This document shows, one piece after another, positions 33,050 through 43,110 of a stretch of 64,000 nucleotides of DNA. Within the stretch, counting starts at the first letter, position 1; each line of letters starts with the position of its first letter. The notes beneath the pieces are model-generated. The model worked only from the letters and a program-made list of their open reading frames with translations, was not told the DNA's origin and ran no database searches. Location of the stretch: positions 62,001-126,000 of the forward strand of contig NYUD01000030.1 of assembly GCA_002683825.1 (NCBI GenBank), given 5' to 3'. The position numbers and the translations under genes are program-made. The stretch comes from Planctomycetota bacterium. GTDB lineage: Bacteria > Planctomycetota > UBA1135 > GCA-002686595.

Positions 33050-33939
33050 TCGAGCCGGTTCAATTGATGAATCTGCACGATGTTCGCCTTGAACAGGGGG
33101 ACGAGGAAACGTTGTCTCTTCGCATCCCAACCGATGTCTGCCGGCGCGGGCAATCCGGTGGCGACCATCGTGAAAGGACCTTCCGCAGGGCCTCGATACA
33201 CCGCTTCTGCACCCCAGCTGGAAACAAGCAATTCGCTGTCTTCGAGGCCGATCACGCCGTCCAGTGAACCTTGTTCGGTCTTGACTCCCGTGGACCTCTC
33301 GGCGCCGGCACTGACGACGTAGACTTCTCCGGAACCAAAAGTGACCACGACGATCTCCTCGCCCCGCACCAGCAGTCCGTTGGGATGCCCCAGGGCCTCA
33401 CCTCTGGCGACAGTGCTGGCTTTCTTGCCTGCGGCGATTTCATAAATCGCATCGGTGCCGGATGGCTCGAAACCGTCATTGAAGCCGCTGTCGGACACAA
33501 AGACGGAACCATCCGAACCCGTGGCGATGTCATTCAAGAACGTGGCGCCCTCGACGCGCACCGCCCCCTGCGGTGCGCCGGTTGTCGCATCGAACATCCG
33601 CACGTGATCGATGTCTGCCACATAGAGAAGGCCTCCCGCGATGCCCATGCCTTTGGGGGCATGGAGCGTAACGCCGTCACTCGCGCCATCGATCCACTTC
33701 AAGGCGGAAACGGTTCCATCGGGAGAGATGCGGGAAATAAACCCGTTGTCATCGGTACCGAAGGGGCTTCCGTTGATGTTGCTGACGAGATAAAGATCAG
33801 CGGTCGTGTCATGCAGCACGGATTCCGGTGTGGCGAATCCGACATCTTGAACGACGATGGGGTCAGCCGCTCCTTCGTTCGCCGCACAAGCAAGGGTGGT
33901 GAAGGCCAACGCGGACAACAACAACTTCAGTTTCTTCAT
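33046..33939 (-). CDS. Secreted SMP-30/NHL-like beta-propeller lipoprotein
   Basis: 297 residues from ATG 33939 (MKKLKLLLSALAF), with a leader ending in TLAC, a weak lipobox. Repeated propeller strands such as GLLYVADIDHVRMFD, GSVFVSDSGFND and NGLLVRGEEIVVVTFG match gluconolactonase/SMP-30-like proteins. Base composition looks less GC-rich than its neighbours and it abuts a truncated receiver domain, so it may be acquired. Substrate unknown. Confidence 0.75.
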   Translation of the reverse strand: MKKLKLLLSALAFTTLACAANEGAADPIVVQDVGFATPESVLHDTTADLYLVSNINGSPFGTDDNGFISRISPDGTVSALKWIDGASDGVTLHAPKGMGIAGGLLYVADIDHVRMFDATTGAPQGAVRVEGATFLNDIATGSDGSVFVSDSGFNDGFEPSGTDAIYEIAAGKKASTVARGEALGHPNGLLVRGEEIVVVTFGSGEVYVVSAGAERSTGVKTEQGSLDGVIGLEDSELLVSSWGAEAVYRGPAEGPFTMVATGLPAPADIGWDAKRQRFLVPLFKANIVQIHQLNRLE

Positions 33940-34299
33940 CGATGGTTTCCGGGACGGATCAATGCTGCACGCAAAGGATACGCACCATTCGCGGTTGGGA
34001 ATGCCAGAGAACGGTGTGAAAGGCACGGCTCCCGCGTCCGGCAGGCATATTATTTTTTTGTGCTGAAGACAAGGATCCGCGGGAATTTCCGCCCCGCCGG
34101 GGAGAGATCACCACCGACGCCGCACCCGTCTCGTGCCTCGGTGCAAGGGTCGGGTTGCACCCGGACCAGCTTGAGGTTTCGTCTCCTCGTCCGGGCGTCA
34201 CGGTGGGCTCCGAGTCCGGGGGCAGCGGCATGGCGGCATCATCCAAGATGTAACGTGAAACGAACCTGAAGCAGGGGCGGAAGGGGTATTCTGCCGCGC
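33940..34299. other. Divergent intergenic region with a hairpin
   Basis: This 360-base gap separates the propeller lipoprotein and the serine hydrolase, which are transcribed away from each other, so it should carry both promoters. A hairpin with 7-base arms (GGTGCAA and TTGCACC) lies at 34140-34161 and is not followed by a T-run. A short AT-rich run (tattatttttttg) near 34048 is unusual for the window and could be part of a promoter. No gene is seen. Confidence 0.35.
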
Positions 34300-35439
34300 A
34301 TGCTCGCGCTTCTAGCTTTCCTTCCCCTGCTCGTCCCCTCGAGCCGTGCCGTTCACGACGACCTGGACGAACGGATCACGGACCGCTCGGCGCAGTTTCT
34401 CTGGGATCTCTTCGAGAAGCGAGATTTCCCGGGGTGCTCGGCCGCACTCGTCCTTCCCGACGGCACCGTCCTCCCGGTCACCGCGGGCTACGCAGATCGG
34501 GATCGCGAGCGCGAGATGGCTCCTGAAGACCGGTTGCTGTCAGGCAGCATCGGCAAGACCTACGTCACCGCCGCCGCCAACCACCTCCGCCATCTGGGCA
34601 AGCTGGACTTCGACGGACGTGCTCTCGATCACTTCGAAGGAGCCGATTGGTTCCTGCGCCTGCCGAACGCCGAGGAAGTCACGATCCGCCAGCTCCTCCG
34701 ACACCGAAGCGGAATACCCCGTTACGTCTTCCAGCCGGACTTCCTTCCCGCCTGCGTGGCCGAACCCGACAAGACCTGGAGGCCCGAGGAGCTCCTGGCC
34801 TTCATCTTCGGTCACGATCCGCTCCACCCGGCGGGCGAGGGCTGGGCCTATTCGGACACCAACTACATCGTCCTCGGCATGATCATCGAAAAGGTGTCCG
34901 GCCGACCGTTCTACGACTACGTTGAGGAGCATCTGCTGCGACCGCACGAACTGGGCGACACCGTCCCCTCCGACCGCCGGCGCATCCCGGGGCTCACCCA
35001 GGGCTACGTCGAAAACGATGCCTTCGCGGAGATGCCGGAGCGCGTGCTGGCCGACGGCACCTTCTTCCTGAACCCGCAGTTCGAATGGTGCGGGGGCGGC
35101 TACGCCGCCAGCGCGAGCGATCTGGCGCGCTGGGCCTGGCTGCTCTATCGCGAGGAAGCCTTCGACGGGGCCTACCTGGAGGAGATGCTCGACGGCGTTG
35201 CGATCGAAAGGGGCGTCGAGTACGGCCAGGGGGTCTTCCTGAGATCGACCAGACTGGGCCCGCTCCACGGCCACGACGGCTTCATGATCGGCTTCTGCGC
35301 CACCATGGGCTACCTCCCCGATCACGAGGTCGCAGTGGCCCTGATGTTGAACACCGACAACTCCGGCGCGCTGGGGATGGGGCTCGATCAGGCCGCCTTG
35401 CAGCTCGCGTCGATCGCGACCGAGGAGCTCGAACGCTAG
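34300..35439 (+). CDS. Secreted serine hydrolase, beta-lactamase/class C family
   Basis: 379 residues with a short signal peptide. SGSIGKTY contains the S-x-x-K pair (Ser83, Lys86), AYSDTNY is the Y-x-(N/D) element, and HGHDGF supplies the H-x-G motif. The family includes esterases, D-aminopeptidases and beta-lactamase-like proteins, so antibiotic hydrolysis should not be assumed. It stands alone, followed by a long gap. Confidence 0.88.
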   Translation: MLALLAFLPLLVPSSRAVHDDLDERITDRSAQFLWDLFEKRDFPGCSAALVLPDGTVLPVTAGYADRDREREMAPEDRLLSGSIGKTYVTAAANHLRHLGKLDFDGRALDHFEGADWFLRLPNAEEVTIRQLLRHRSGIPRYVFQPDFLPACVAEPDKTWRPEELLAFIFGHDPLHPAGEGWAYSDTNYIVLGMIIEKVSGRPFYDYVEEHLLRPHELGDTVPSDRRRIPGLTQGYVENDAFAEMPERVLADGTFFLNPQFEWCGGGYAASASDLARWAWLLYREEAFDGAYLEEMLDGVAIERGVEYGQGVFLRSTRLGPLHGHDGFMIGFCATMGYLPDHEVAVALMLNTDNSGALGMGLDQAALQLASIATEELER

Positions 35440-36297
35440 AGGGCCGGGACCTCCGGTCGCCCTCGCTCACTTCGCGACGTCGGCCGCGTCGTGCTCCCCC
35501 CCCTTGCTCGCAAGCGGGGATGTTCTCGGTTCAGGTTCCACGGGGGGCATGAGTCGTCGCGAAGCGATGCCTCGAGCCACGCTATTCGGCCCCCCCACCC
35601 CGGATCCGACGTTCGGGAGGACGGACGCGTAACGTGTCCAACGCGTGCGGACCGTCGTGTAGTGGAACGGTGACAGCAGCGGATGCCCCCCCCCCGGGAC
35701 GGCCCCGCGGAGGGGCGGAACGATTCTTGCCCTCCCCACCCGGCTTCTCCGAGAACAGGAGCCTTTCAATTGCTTGCCAGGACCGTATTTCCGATCACTG
35801 GCGGTCCCTCGCCTCGGACCGCTCACTCCGCCTCGGCCGACGATTTCGATTGCGCACGGGGGCAGTCGCTTCGAACTCCTTCTCCTCGAGGAAACCGGGA
35901 GTTCGGTGAAGGGCGGCGGGCACCCTTTCCGCGTCGGGGAGTGACGCCGGGGGTGCTCGGTAGGCCGTGCTCGTCTCCGGCGCCGGAAGAATCTCGAACG
36001 ACCACTCGATGGGAAAGAAGGGATGGGAGTGAGAAAGAGGCGGGGATCGACCTGGATTTATTTCAAAAAGTCCGTGCAGTTCTGAGCGAGAAGCCCACTG
36101 GAGGGATGTACCGAGAACGAGCGCCTCGGAGGGACCGGGTGCCTACACGCAAAAAAAATGGCATACCTTGAACTCTTTCTGCGGCGCGGCGGCACCCGTG
36201 ATCTCGAAGAAGAAAAGTTCGGCTTCGAATCAGAATCGATGAAACGGCTCGGGTTACTTCTCGGAGCAAGAGACCACGACCCGGGGAGGGAGACGGA
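35440..36297. other. Long intergenic region without recognisable gene
   Basis: 858 bases with only short frames lacking motifs. The sequence has several C-runs and G-runs (35497-35560, 35680-35720) resembling degenerate intergenic repeat DNA, and an A-run at 36150-36157. The right end must include the promoter and the GGGAGGGAG ribosome binding site of the receiver gene at 36298. No tRNA or clear riboswitch fold was identified. Confidence 0.4.
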
Positions 36298-36687
36298 ATG
36301 ATCGAGTCCCGGCCCGGCCCCTGGCGCATTTACCTGGTGGATGATCGTCCGTCAAACATGGGGTTCATCCGCGATGCCCTTCTGACGAACGGTCACGAAC
36401 TTCAGACCTTCGTGGACGGCCCAACCGCGCTGCGGAGCATCCAACAACGGCCTCCCGACTTCGTTCTCCTGGACCTCGAGATGCCCGGGATGAGCGGCAT
36501 GGAGGTTCTCCGGAAAATCCGGGAAACGGATCGCCTTTCCGACGTCATCGTGGTCGTTCTGTCCGCCCACCCGAAAAGGGAGGTGGAGGACGAATCCCGC
36601 AAGGCGGGAGCGAACGAGGTGCTGGGCAAGCCCATGCCTCTTCGTCTTCTCCGCAAGGTCCTCCTGGAACTGAAGTTGCAGCAGTGA
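36298..36687 (+). CDS. Stand-alone response regulator receiver (CheY-like)
   Basis: 129 residues. The acidic pair Asp15-Asp16 (LVDDRP), phosphoacceptor Asp59 (LLDLEMPGMSG), the SAHPK switch region and GKPM with the conserved Lys are all present. There is no output domain, so it signals through protein interaction. No kinase gene is adjacent. A GGGAGGGAG purine tract precedes the ATG. Confidence 0.92.
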   Translation: MIESRPGPWRIYLVDDRPSNMGFIRDALLTNGHELQTFVDGPTALRSIQQRPPDFVLLDLEMPGMSGMEVLRKIRETDRLSDVIVVVLSAHPKREVEDESRKAGANEVLGKPMPLRLLRKVLLELKLQQ

Positions 36688-36744
36688 CACCGGCTCCCCG
36701 GTCGAAATCAATCGAGGACAGTCAGAGCGGTTCGGGCCGGGAAG

Positions 36745-39438
36745 TCAGAACGTTCCGATCGTGATGTCGATCGCGTTGTTGAGCTGGACGAAGCCACTCT
36801 GCAACGTCGCGCCCTGGGTGCTGAAGCTGCGGCCCACGAAGCTCGTGTTGGCCGGGATGGCGATCGAATGGGACCCCACGCCCGCATCGATCCCGTGGAA
36901 GGGGGGCAGGGCGAGCAACTCTCCGGTGACGAAGCCGCCAAGGACGGCGCCCATGGTCGGCCCACCCAGCGCCATCAGGACGAAGCTCGCGGAGGCCGCG
37001 GGCGTGGCGACGTCCACCGTCGTCTCCCAGTTCATGCCGATGATCGGGTCGGTCACACAGGCGAACCCGGAGGGGTTCATCCCCCCACCGTTGCGCACGG
37101 CGCAAACGGCCTTCGAGCCGCGGGAGACGATGCTGATGCCGTCCCCCCCCAGTGGAGAGGGCATGTAGCCCGCCTGGTTGGCCTCGCTGTAACACAGCAT
37201 CGTGGGCGCCAGCCCGGTGTTGAGGGTCTCCGTGATGGTGAAAGTGGCCGTGTCGATCTCGTGGTAGTCCGCCCCGTTGGCGGCCACGTACAGGCGGGTC
37301 CCGTCCAGGGTGGCGTGCAATCCCACCGGTTGGCCGGCGCCGCCCGGCTGTGGCAGGACGATCGTATTCGTGACCGTGTTGCCGGAGAGATCGATCACCG
37401 AGATGGTCCTGGAATTGAAATTCGCCACGTAGAGCGTCGTGCCGGAGGGATTCGTCGTCAGCTCGAAGGGCTGATCGCCTACCGAGATCGTGTCGGTGAC
37501 GGCCGAGGCCCCGGCGGCGTTGGACACCAGCGAGATCGTATCGTTGTTCTTGTTGCTCACGTAGATGGTCGCATCGTCCGGTGCGAACGCGGCCCGCGTA
37601 GGGAACGCGCCGACGCTCACGCGGGCGAGTTCGGTCCAGGTCGCCGTGTCGATGATCGAGACGTCGTTGTCGAAGCTCCCGCAGGTGACGAGGGTCGCCC
37701 CGTCATGGCTCAGAGTGATCCCGCTGGCGGTATCGAAGACGTAGCCGACTCCGCCCATGTTGCCCGTGAAGATCCTGCCGCCGTCGACGGACATCGTGTT
37801 CAGGTCGATGCGCCAGACGCCGTCGCCATCCGCCACGACCGGTATGTAGGCGTACTGTCCGTCGGGCGAGATCACCACCGCGCTACCGCGTCGTGATATG
37901 TCGACGTTCGTGGGCGTTCCCGTCACCAGATCGATCACGGTCGCAAAACTCGAGTCGAGATTGGCGACGACCGCCGTCCCTCCGGCGGGCGTGAGCGCGA
38001 CGCCGCCCGGCCGTTCCCCGGCGGGCACGACGTCGCTGATGGAGGCGGTCAAGAGGTCGATGACGGTCGCGTTCTGGCTGTGATTGTTGATGACCACGGC
38101 CGTGGTACCGTCCGTGCTGACCGCGACCCCGCGCGCCTTGTCGCCCTCCGGCTCGGGGCCGGTGGGCACGACGCCTTCCAGGGAACCGCCCGGGCCGCTG
38201 ACGTCCAGGACCTCCATGTGCTCCTTGCGCAGCGCATGTATCGTCGCCGCCCGGGCATCGGCCGGGGAAACCGCCAGCCCGTCCGGTGTGGTCGACGACA
38301 TCAGGTTGGCGACGATGGACTCCGAGGTGTAACTCACGAGGCTTGCCTGGTAGTTGCCCACGACGCAAAACAGACCGTCCGCGGTCGTACCCAGGGAGCG
38401 CACGGACCCCGTCGACAGGACCCCGCCGACGAGATCGGTGACGAGATTGACGACCCGAACTCCATTCAAGACGGTGACGATGCACTTCGTCCCGGATGGA
38501 TCGATGCTGATGGGCGGCACCGAGGCCGCCGGACCGCCGACGGCGATGGTCTTGGTGATGGATTGAGTCGCGACATCGACGACCGTGACGCGACTCTCCG
38601 GGTGGCTGTGCGCGATGACACAGCTCGTTCCATCGGGACTCAGGTCGATGCCGTAGGGGCTCGGGTCGGGAACGATCCCGGTGGCGCTGCCGGTGGCGAT
38701 GTCGAAGAAGTTGATGAGCTGGCCGAAGTTGTCGGGGAAGATGATCGTCGTGTTGTCGGGAGTCAGTGCGAAGTCGGTAAAGCGGTAGATGACCCCCCAG
38801 GCCCCGAAGCTCGTGATCTGGGTGAAACCGGCGTTCGGGATGATTCGGACCTCGCTCGCCGTCTGGATGTCGACCACGGAGAGCGAGCTGTCCAGCGTGT
38901 TGCCGACGATCGCCGTCGTGCCGTCGGGCGTGATGCGCACGATTCCCGGTTGATCGCCGACCGCAACGACGGCGACCTCCACACCGGACACCAGATCGAG
39001 GATGGAGGCCGTATCCTCGAAGAGGTTCGCGGTCACGGCGTGGACGTTGTCCGAGGAGAGCGCGAGCGAATTGGGCGAACCCGTCACGTCGATCACCTGC
39101 AGGACCGCACGCGTGGCCGCATCGAAGACCACCAGGTTCTGGCTGTCTCGATGGGCGATGACGATCTTCGCACCGTCCGCACTGAACGCGATCTCCGAGG
39201 GCGTATCGCCCTCGGGCGGCACGTTCACGGAAACGAAAGCGGACATCAGGGGCGCGGACCCGCTCAGGTAGGCGGGGTTCGGTTCCCGTTGCGACGGCCG
39301 TGGAATCTCCCAGGCAGGTCGAACGTCGGGGTCGGCTCCATCGACGGCGAGCTCGGCGCTCCCTGCATTCTGCGCACTCGCAAGCTGCGCCAGCGCGAAT
39401 CCACACGCCGCGACGAGAACGAAACGCTTCATGAGCAT
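36745..39438 (-). CDS. Secreted YVTN/YncE-type beta-propeller protein
   Basis: 897 residues. ATG 39438 is chosen because AGAGG lies seven bases upstream; ATG 39432 is also possible. A signal peptide (cut near LASAQ) precedes many 40-residue repeats of the form DGTTAIVGNTLDSSLSVVDI and GTTLYVANFNSRTISVIDLS, enough for two seven-bladed propellers. The last ~110 residues leave the repeat pattern and match the C-terminal domain of the proteins at 43111 and 45749. Probably a surface or extracellular protein. Confidence 0.88.
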   Translation of the reverse strand: MLMKRFVLVAACGFALAQLASAQNAGSAELAVDGADPDVRPAWEIPRPSQREPNPAYLSGSAPLMSAFVSVNVPPEGDTPSEIAFSADGAKIVIAHRDSQNLVVFDAATRAVLQVIDVTGSPNSLALSSDNVHAVTANLFEDTASILDLVSGVEVAVVAVGDQPGIVRITPDGTTAIVGNTLDSSLSVVDIQTASEVRIIPNAGFTQITSFGAWGVIYRFTDFALTPDNTTIIFPDNFGQLINFFDIATGSATGIVPDPSPYGIDLSPDGTSCVIAHSHPESRVTVVDVATQSITKTIAVGGPAASVPPISIDPSGTKCIVTVLNGVRVVNLVTDLVGGVLSTGSVRSLGTTADGLFCVVGNYQASLVSYTSESIVANLMSSTTPDGLAVSPADARAATIHALRKEHMEVLDVSGPGGSLEGVVPTGPEPEGDKARGVAVSTDGTTAVVINNHSQNATVIDLLTASISDVVPAGERPGGVALTPAGGTAVVANLDSSFATVIDLVTGTPTNVDISRRGSAVVISPDGQYAYIPVVADGDGVWRIDLNTMSVDGGRIFTGNMGGVGYVFDTASGITLSHDGATLVTCGSFDNDVSIIDTATWTELARVSVGAFPTRAAFAPDDATIYVSNKNNDTISLVSNAAGASAVTDTISVGDQPFELTTNPSGTTLYVANFNSRTISVIDLSGNTVTNTIVLPQPGGAGQPVGLHATLDGTRLYVAANGADYHEIDTATFTITETLNTGLAPTMLCYSEANQAGYMPSPLGGDGISIVSRGSKAVCAVRNGGGMNPSGFACVTDPIIGMNWETTVDVATPAASASFVLMALGGPTMGAVLGGFVTGELLALPPFHGIDAGVGSHSIAIPANTSFVGRSFSTQGATLQSGFVQLNNAIDITIGTF

Positions 39439-39489
39439 GGGGCTACCTCTGGTGCTGACGCTGTGGCCTGAAGGCGGTGGTGGCCTTCC

Positions 39490-39504
39490 CCTTCCCAGGG
39501 AAGG
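39490..39504. repeat. Short perfect inverted repeat upstream of the YVTN gene
   Basis: CCTTCCCAGGGAAGG has 7-base arms around one base, in the 142-base gap between the aminotransferase gene end and the YVTN gene start. It lies about 52 bases upstream of the YVTN start and could be an operator. No further support. Confidence 0.3.
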
Positions 39505-39580
39505 CTAGTCGCACACCGTACTTTTTGGCAAAGGAAACAAGCCCGGGTCGCAAGTGGTGGATGGGGAGGGGGGCTGCAGC

Positions 39581-40804
39581 TCAACCCAGCACCTTCTCGA
39601 TGCGGCCCAGGGCCTCATCGAGGATCTCTTCGGTGGTGGCGAAGGAGAGTCTCAGATGGCCCTCGGCACCGGGGCCGAACCATCGACCCAGCCCGGGCAC
39701 GACGGCGACCCGGGCTTCATCGTGAAGGCGTTGCGCCAGGGTTTGCTCGTCGAATCCCGTGGCCCGGATGTCCGGAAACAAAAGGTAAGTGCCCTCGGGA
39801 GCGCTACAGGCAAAGCCCGGCAGCGCGTCGAGACGGGGCACCGCCATGGCTCGCATCGCGCGCAGGTGCTCCAGAAATCCGGCCAGCCAGCGATCGCAGT
39901 GCAGGATCGCCGCCTCCGCCGCCACCTGGGATAGAACCGATGCGCCGAAGGTGGTGCGGGGAGCTCCGGATGCCTCGAGAACCTGACGGTGCAGCCGCTC
40001 GCTGCCCGAGTGGATGAAACCGATGCGCAATCCCGCCAGCCCGTAACTCTTGGAGAACCCGGAGACGGTGATGGTGCGCTCGGCGATTTCGGGAGACAGG
40101 GAAGCGATGCTCGTAAAGGCGAGCTCTCCGAGGATGATTTCGGACCACACCTCGTCGTTGATGATCACCAGATCGTGTTCGCAGGCGAGATCAGCGATGC
40201 GGCGCAACTCATCCCTTCTCAGCACTCGACCGGTGGGGTTGTGGGGGTTGCACAAGAGGATCGCTTTCGTGCGCCCGGTGATCCGCTCTTCCAGAGCGCC
40301 CTCTGGAATCTCCCCGGTGCCGTCTTCGAGAGGACAACGCACCACCGTCGCTCCGGCCTGCTGCGAGCAGTGGGGCAAGAGGAAGTCGACCGGATCGAAA
40401 TTCAGGGCCTCATCACCGGTCTCCAGCACCGCCCGACAGGCGGCCCACAGGGCCGAGGCTGCTCCATCGCTGGCAAGGATCCGATCCGGATGGGCGGAGA
40501 TATTTCTTGCTCCAAGCATCCCGGCGACCGCGGCGCGAAAACCGCTGAAGCCTTCCGTCGGACCGTATCCGAGTACGCCGTCGGCGGTGTGGGCGGCGAT
40601 CGCCTCACGGATCCGGGGAGCCACGGGAAAGTCCGGGTCCGCGGCGGTCAGCGGAATCACATCCGCATCGACGGTGGCCCAGCGCAGGTTGAAGGCGCGC
40701 CGGCGCAGGAGTTCCCGTTCGACATGGAACGGATCGAAAGCCACGGGGCGAGGGTCAGCAGGCACGGATCGGATCTCCAGGTTTGCGGCCCGAACATCAG
40801 GCAC
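39581..40804 (-). CDS. Class I/II PLP aminotransferase (MalY/PatB or aspartate aminotransferase-like)
   Basis: 407 residues from GTG 40804, preceded by GGAGG at a nine-base spacing; GTG 40765 is the alternative. CNPHNPTGR, NDEVWSE and SGFSKSYGLAGLRIG (PLP lysine in SGFSK) are diagnostic. NDEVWSEIIL and the N-terminal DPDFP segment favour the MalY/PatB cystathionine beta-lyase-like branch. The start overlaps the end of the FAD monooxygenase gene by eight bases, so both are one operon. Confidence 0.87.
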   Translation of the reverse strand: MPDVRAANLEIRSVPADPRPVAFDPFHVERELLRRRAFNLRWATVDADVIPLTAADPDFPVAPRIREAIAAHTADGVLGYGPTEGFSGFRAAVAGMLGARNISAHPDRILASDGAASALWAACRAVLETGDEALNFDPVDFLLPHCSQQAGATVVRCPLEDGTGEIPEGALEERITGRTKAILLCNPHNPTGRVLRRDELRRIADLACEHDLVIINDEVWSEIILGELAFTSIASLSPEIAERTITVSGFSKSYGLAGLRIGFIHSGSERLHRQVLEASGAPRTTFGASVLSQVAAEAAILHCDRWLAGFLEHLRAMRAMAVPRLDALPGFACSAPEGTYLLFPDIRATGFDEQTLAQRLHDEARVAVVPGLGRWFGPGAEGHLRLSFATTEEILDEALGRIEKVLG

Positions 40805-41882
40805 AGACGGGAACCTCCGGCATGAAGCGGCGGGAAGGTCGCAGAAACTCCCGCTGCATCCGCCGACCCATCTGCAAGCGTCTTCGCAGGACCGGCCGGC
40901 GAAGACGAGCGAACTCACGCAGAGCGCGGTCCATCGCGTCCGCCCCGGCGGGGCCATGATCATCGAGGATGTCGCCTATGGCAAGGGCATCCTCGATCGC
41001 CGAACCGGTTCCCTGGCTGGTGAAGGTGAGCAACGGGTGAGCGGCATCGCCGACGAGCAGCACATTGGTGCGGTGAAAGCCGGCGGGCAGATCCCGGTCG
41101 GTGGTGCGCCACAGGTGGAGCCCTGCGAGATCGCTACCGCAGATGGTTTCTTCGACCACCGCGGGCCAGCGCCTCACCTCGCTCAGAAGCCAGCGTCGGC
41201 GCTCTTCCATCGCCAGCAGCGCCTGGGGCCAGCGCCCAGGGTCGCACTGGACGTACCAGATGACCGAGTTGTCCGAGGCGGGGACCAGCCCGACGGCGAT
41301 CCCCTCTCCGGGACGGATCGACTTGAAAAAGCGTCCTCTCATCGATTCAGGGACCCGATCCCCCCGGCACATCCCGACCAGTTCCACGGTGCGGACCGGT
41401 GCCAGCGGCGGACCCGGGACATGGCGCCGGCGAACCCGTGAACGAACCCCGTCGGCGCCGATGAACAGATCCGCCTCGACGCGAGTTCCGTCCCCGAAGA
41501 GCGCCGCCCGGGCGTGGCCCCGCTCGTCCGTTTCGAAATCGACAAAGGAACTCCCGGAATGGAGCGTGCCCGGCTGCAAGTGCGAACTCAGGGCATCGAC
41601 GAGCACTTCTCTCTCGACGCCCGCCGCTTCCATCGGCACGGACAGGATCGTGGGACCGTTCCCTTCGAGGATCTCACACTGCTCGATGGGATGGGCACGG
41701 GCACCGATATCGACTCCGATGCGTTCGATGCCCCGGCCTGCCGAAGGTGTCAGGAGCAGACCGAGGCCACCGGTAGGCGCGCCGGCCCGGCGCTCCCAGA
41801 CGGAGACGTCGTGGCCCGAGAGCTGCAATCGCAGCGCCGTGGCCAATCCCGCCGTACTTCCTCCGATGATCGCGATCCGCAT
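40797..41882 (-). CDS. FAD-dependent aromatic-ring monooxygenase (PHBH fold)
   Basis: 361 residues from ATG 41882. IIGGSTAGLATALRL is the dinucleotide-binding motif (a GxGxxG variant), GADGVRSRVR the DG motif, and VGDAAHPLLTFTSQGTGSAIEDA the GD motif; together these define flavoprotein hydroxylases of the p-hydroxybenzoate hydroxylase fold. Translationally overlapped with an aminotransferase, suggesting joint modification of an aromatic or amino compound; the substrate is unknown. Confidence 0.88.
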   Translation of the reverse strand: MRIAIIGGSTAGLATALRLQLSGHDVSVWERRAGAPTGGLGLLLTPSAGRGIERIGVDIGARAHPIEQCEILEGNGPTILSVPMEAAGVEREVLVDALSSHLQPGTLHSGSSFVDFETDERGHARAALFGDGTRVEADLFIGADGVRSRVRRRHVPGPPLAPVRTVELVGMCRGDRVPESMRGRFFKSIRPGEGIAVGLVPASDNSVIWYVQCDPGRWPQALLAMEERRRWLLSEVRRWPAVVEETICGSDLAGLHLWRTTDRDLPAGFHRTNVLLVGDAAHPLLTFTSQGTGSAIEDALAIGDILDDHGPAGADAMDRALREFARLRRPVLRRRLQMGRRMQREFLRPSRRFMPEVPVCA

Positions 41883-42308
41883 GGGTCCGCTCCGGCTTGC
41901 ATTCCCGCGTCTTCGGGACGCGAGCTCAGGCCCAGAACCGCACCCCCCCGGTCGCGGCCCCGAGGGCGAGGAGGAAGGAGGGGAGTGCGCGGTGTGCTCC
42001 TGCATGGCTGGTGCTCCAAGTGGATGCTCGGAAAGGGAGGGGCGACCCCCTCGTCACCCACCGAAGCGAGAACCGCTTCCGGCGGGGGTAGGGGAACCCC
42101 CCCGATTCCGACCCGTTTCACGCCGGGTCCGGGGCGGGAGGGAACCGCAAGTGGCCACCCGGGACTTGGCCGTGGAAGGAGCTGGAGCCCCCCGGGGACG
42201 ACGGGGGCGCAATCGCGCCCCGCATCGACCCGCGTGGAATCGGGCAAGGACTCGCACAGGAAAGGGAAACGACTCCGCCGTTCACTAGACTTCAGGGCCC
42301 CCCCTCCC
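41883..42308. other. Divergent intergenic region carrying a GC-rich repeat
   Basis: 426 bases between the monooxygenase and DinB gene starts. No gene is recognised. The segment 42039-42100 is similar to 44232-44296 (see repeat entries). Promoters for both flanking genes should lie here. Confidence 0.45.
42039..42100 (+). repeat. Intergenic repeat, copy A
   Basis: This segment aligns with copy B at 44232-44296: both have a GGGxGG..ACCCCC opening, TCACCC, then AGCGAGAACC followed by C/T-rich bases, CGGG(G)GTAGGG and AA. Both copies lie upstream of plus-strand genes (DinB, TlpA-like). Internal complementarity could give hairpins. Only two copies are clear. Confidence 0.4.
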
Positions 42309-42827
42309 ATGAGCGACCTTCGCGTTCCCCTCATTCGCCGCCTGCAGAACTTCCCACCGCTCTTGATCGCTTCCGTCGAGGGCGTCAACGAGTCCGAGGC
42401 CCGCTGGCAGCCCCGGCCCGGAGACTGGTCGATCGTGCAGATCCTGGGACACCTTTTGGATGAGGAGTGCGACGACTTTCGACCGCGCCTTTTCGCAACC
42501 CTCGAGGAGCCCGGCGCACCGTGGGCACCCATCGATCCCGAAGAAGCCGTGCTCCAGCGCGATCACCAGAACGCCGTGATTCCCGACCTGCTACGGTCCT
42601 GGGAGCGCGAACGCGAGGTCTCCATCGACCGGCTGGAGCAGCTGGGGGAGATCGACTGGACGAAGACCCACCGCCATCCACGGCTGGGACCCCTGCGCGC
42701 AGGGGACCTCCTGCTCTCCTGGGTCCACCACGACCAGCTGCACCTGCGACAGATCGTGAAGCGGCTCTACCAGCTAGCCCTTCGGGACGGGTCCCCCTAC
42801 GAATGCGCGTACGCGGGGCCCTGGTAG
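42309..42827 (+). CDS. DinB-like metal-binding four-helix protein
   Basis: 172 residues from ATG 42309. GHLLDEE carries the first metal-binding His, and HHDQLHLRQI the second and third. WQPRPGDWSIVQILGHL is the usual DinB_2 opening. The family includes thiol-dependent transferases and uncharacterised proteins. No operon partner. Confidence 0.9.
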   Translation: MSDLRVPLIRRLQNFPPLLIASVEGVNESEARWQPRPGDWSIVQILGHLLDEECDDFRPRLFATLEEPGAPWAPIDPEEAVLQRDHQNAVIPDLLRSWEREREVSIDRLEQLGEIDWTKTHRHPRLGPLRAGDLLLSWVHHDQLHLRQIVKRLYQLALRDGSPYECAYAGPW

Positions 42828-43110
42828 GGAGGTCGGCGCACCGATCGGCAACGGGCCGCCACCTCCCCCACTCCCGCGATCCCGGAACCCGGCCGGTTCC
42901 GAAGCCGGCCGACCGAGCTCGAACATCCGCTTCCCGATGTTGCAGGCCTAGAACGTCCAGGTTCTCCGCGACCGGGGGTGACGAGCGTGAAGCCGATCAC
43001 CGGGGGCTCTTGCGCAAGGCGCTCGGCTCGCCGATGCGAGCCGAGCGCCAGGAAGATGAAGCGTCGTTGTCGAATCGCGAACAAGCGACCGAGCGCTGAG
43101 CTCTTACCTC

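Noticed and set aside
34300..35439. Antibiotic-resistance beta-lactamase
   Set aside because: The S-x-x-K and H-x-G motifs fit the broad serine-hydrolase family; nothing specific to true beta-lactamases is seen.
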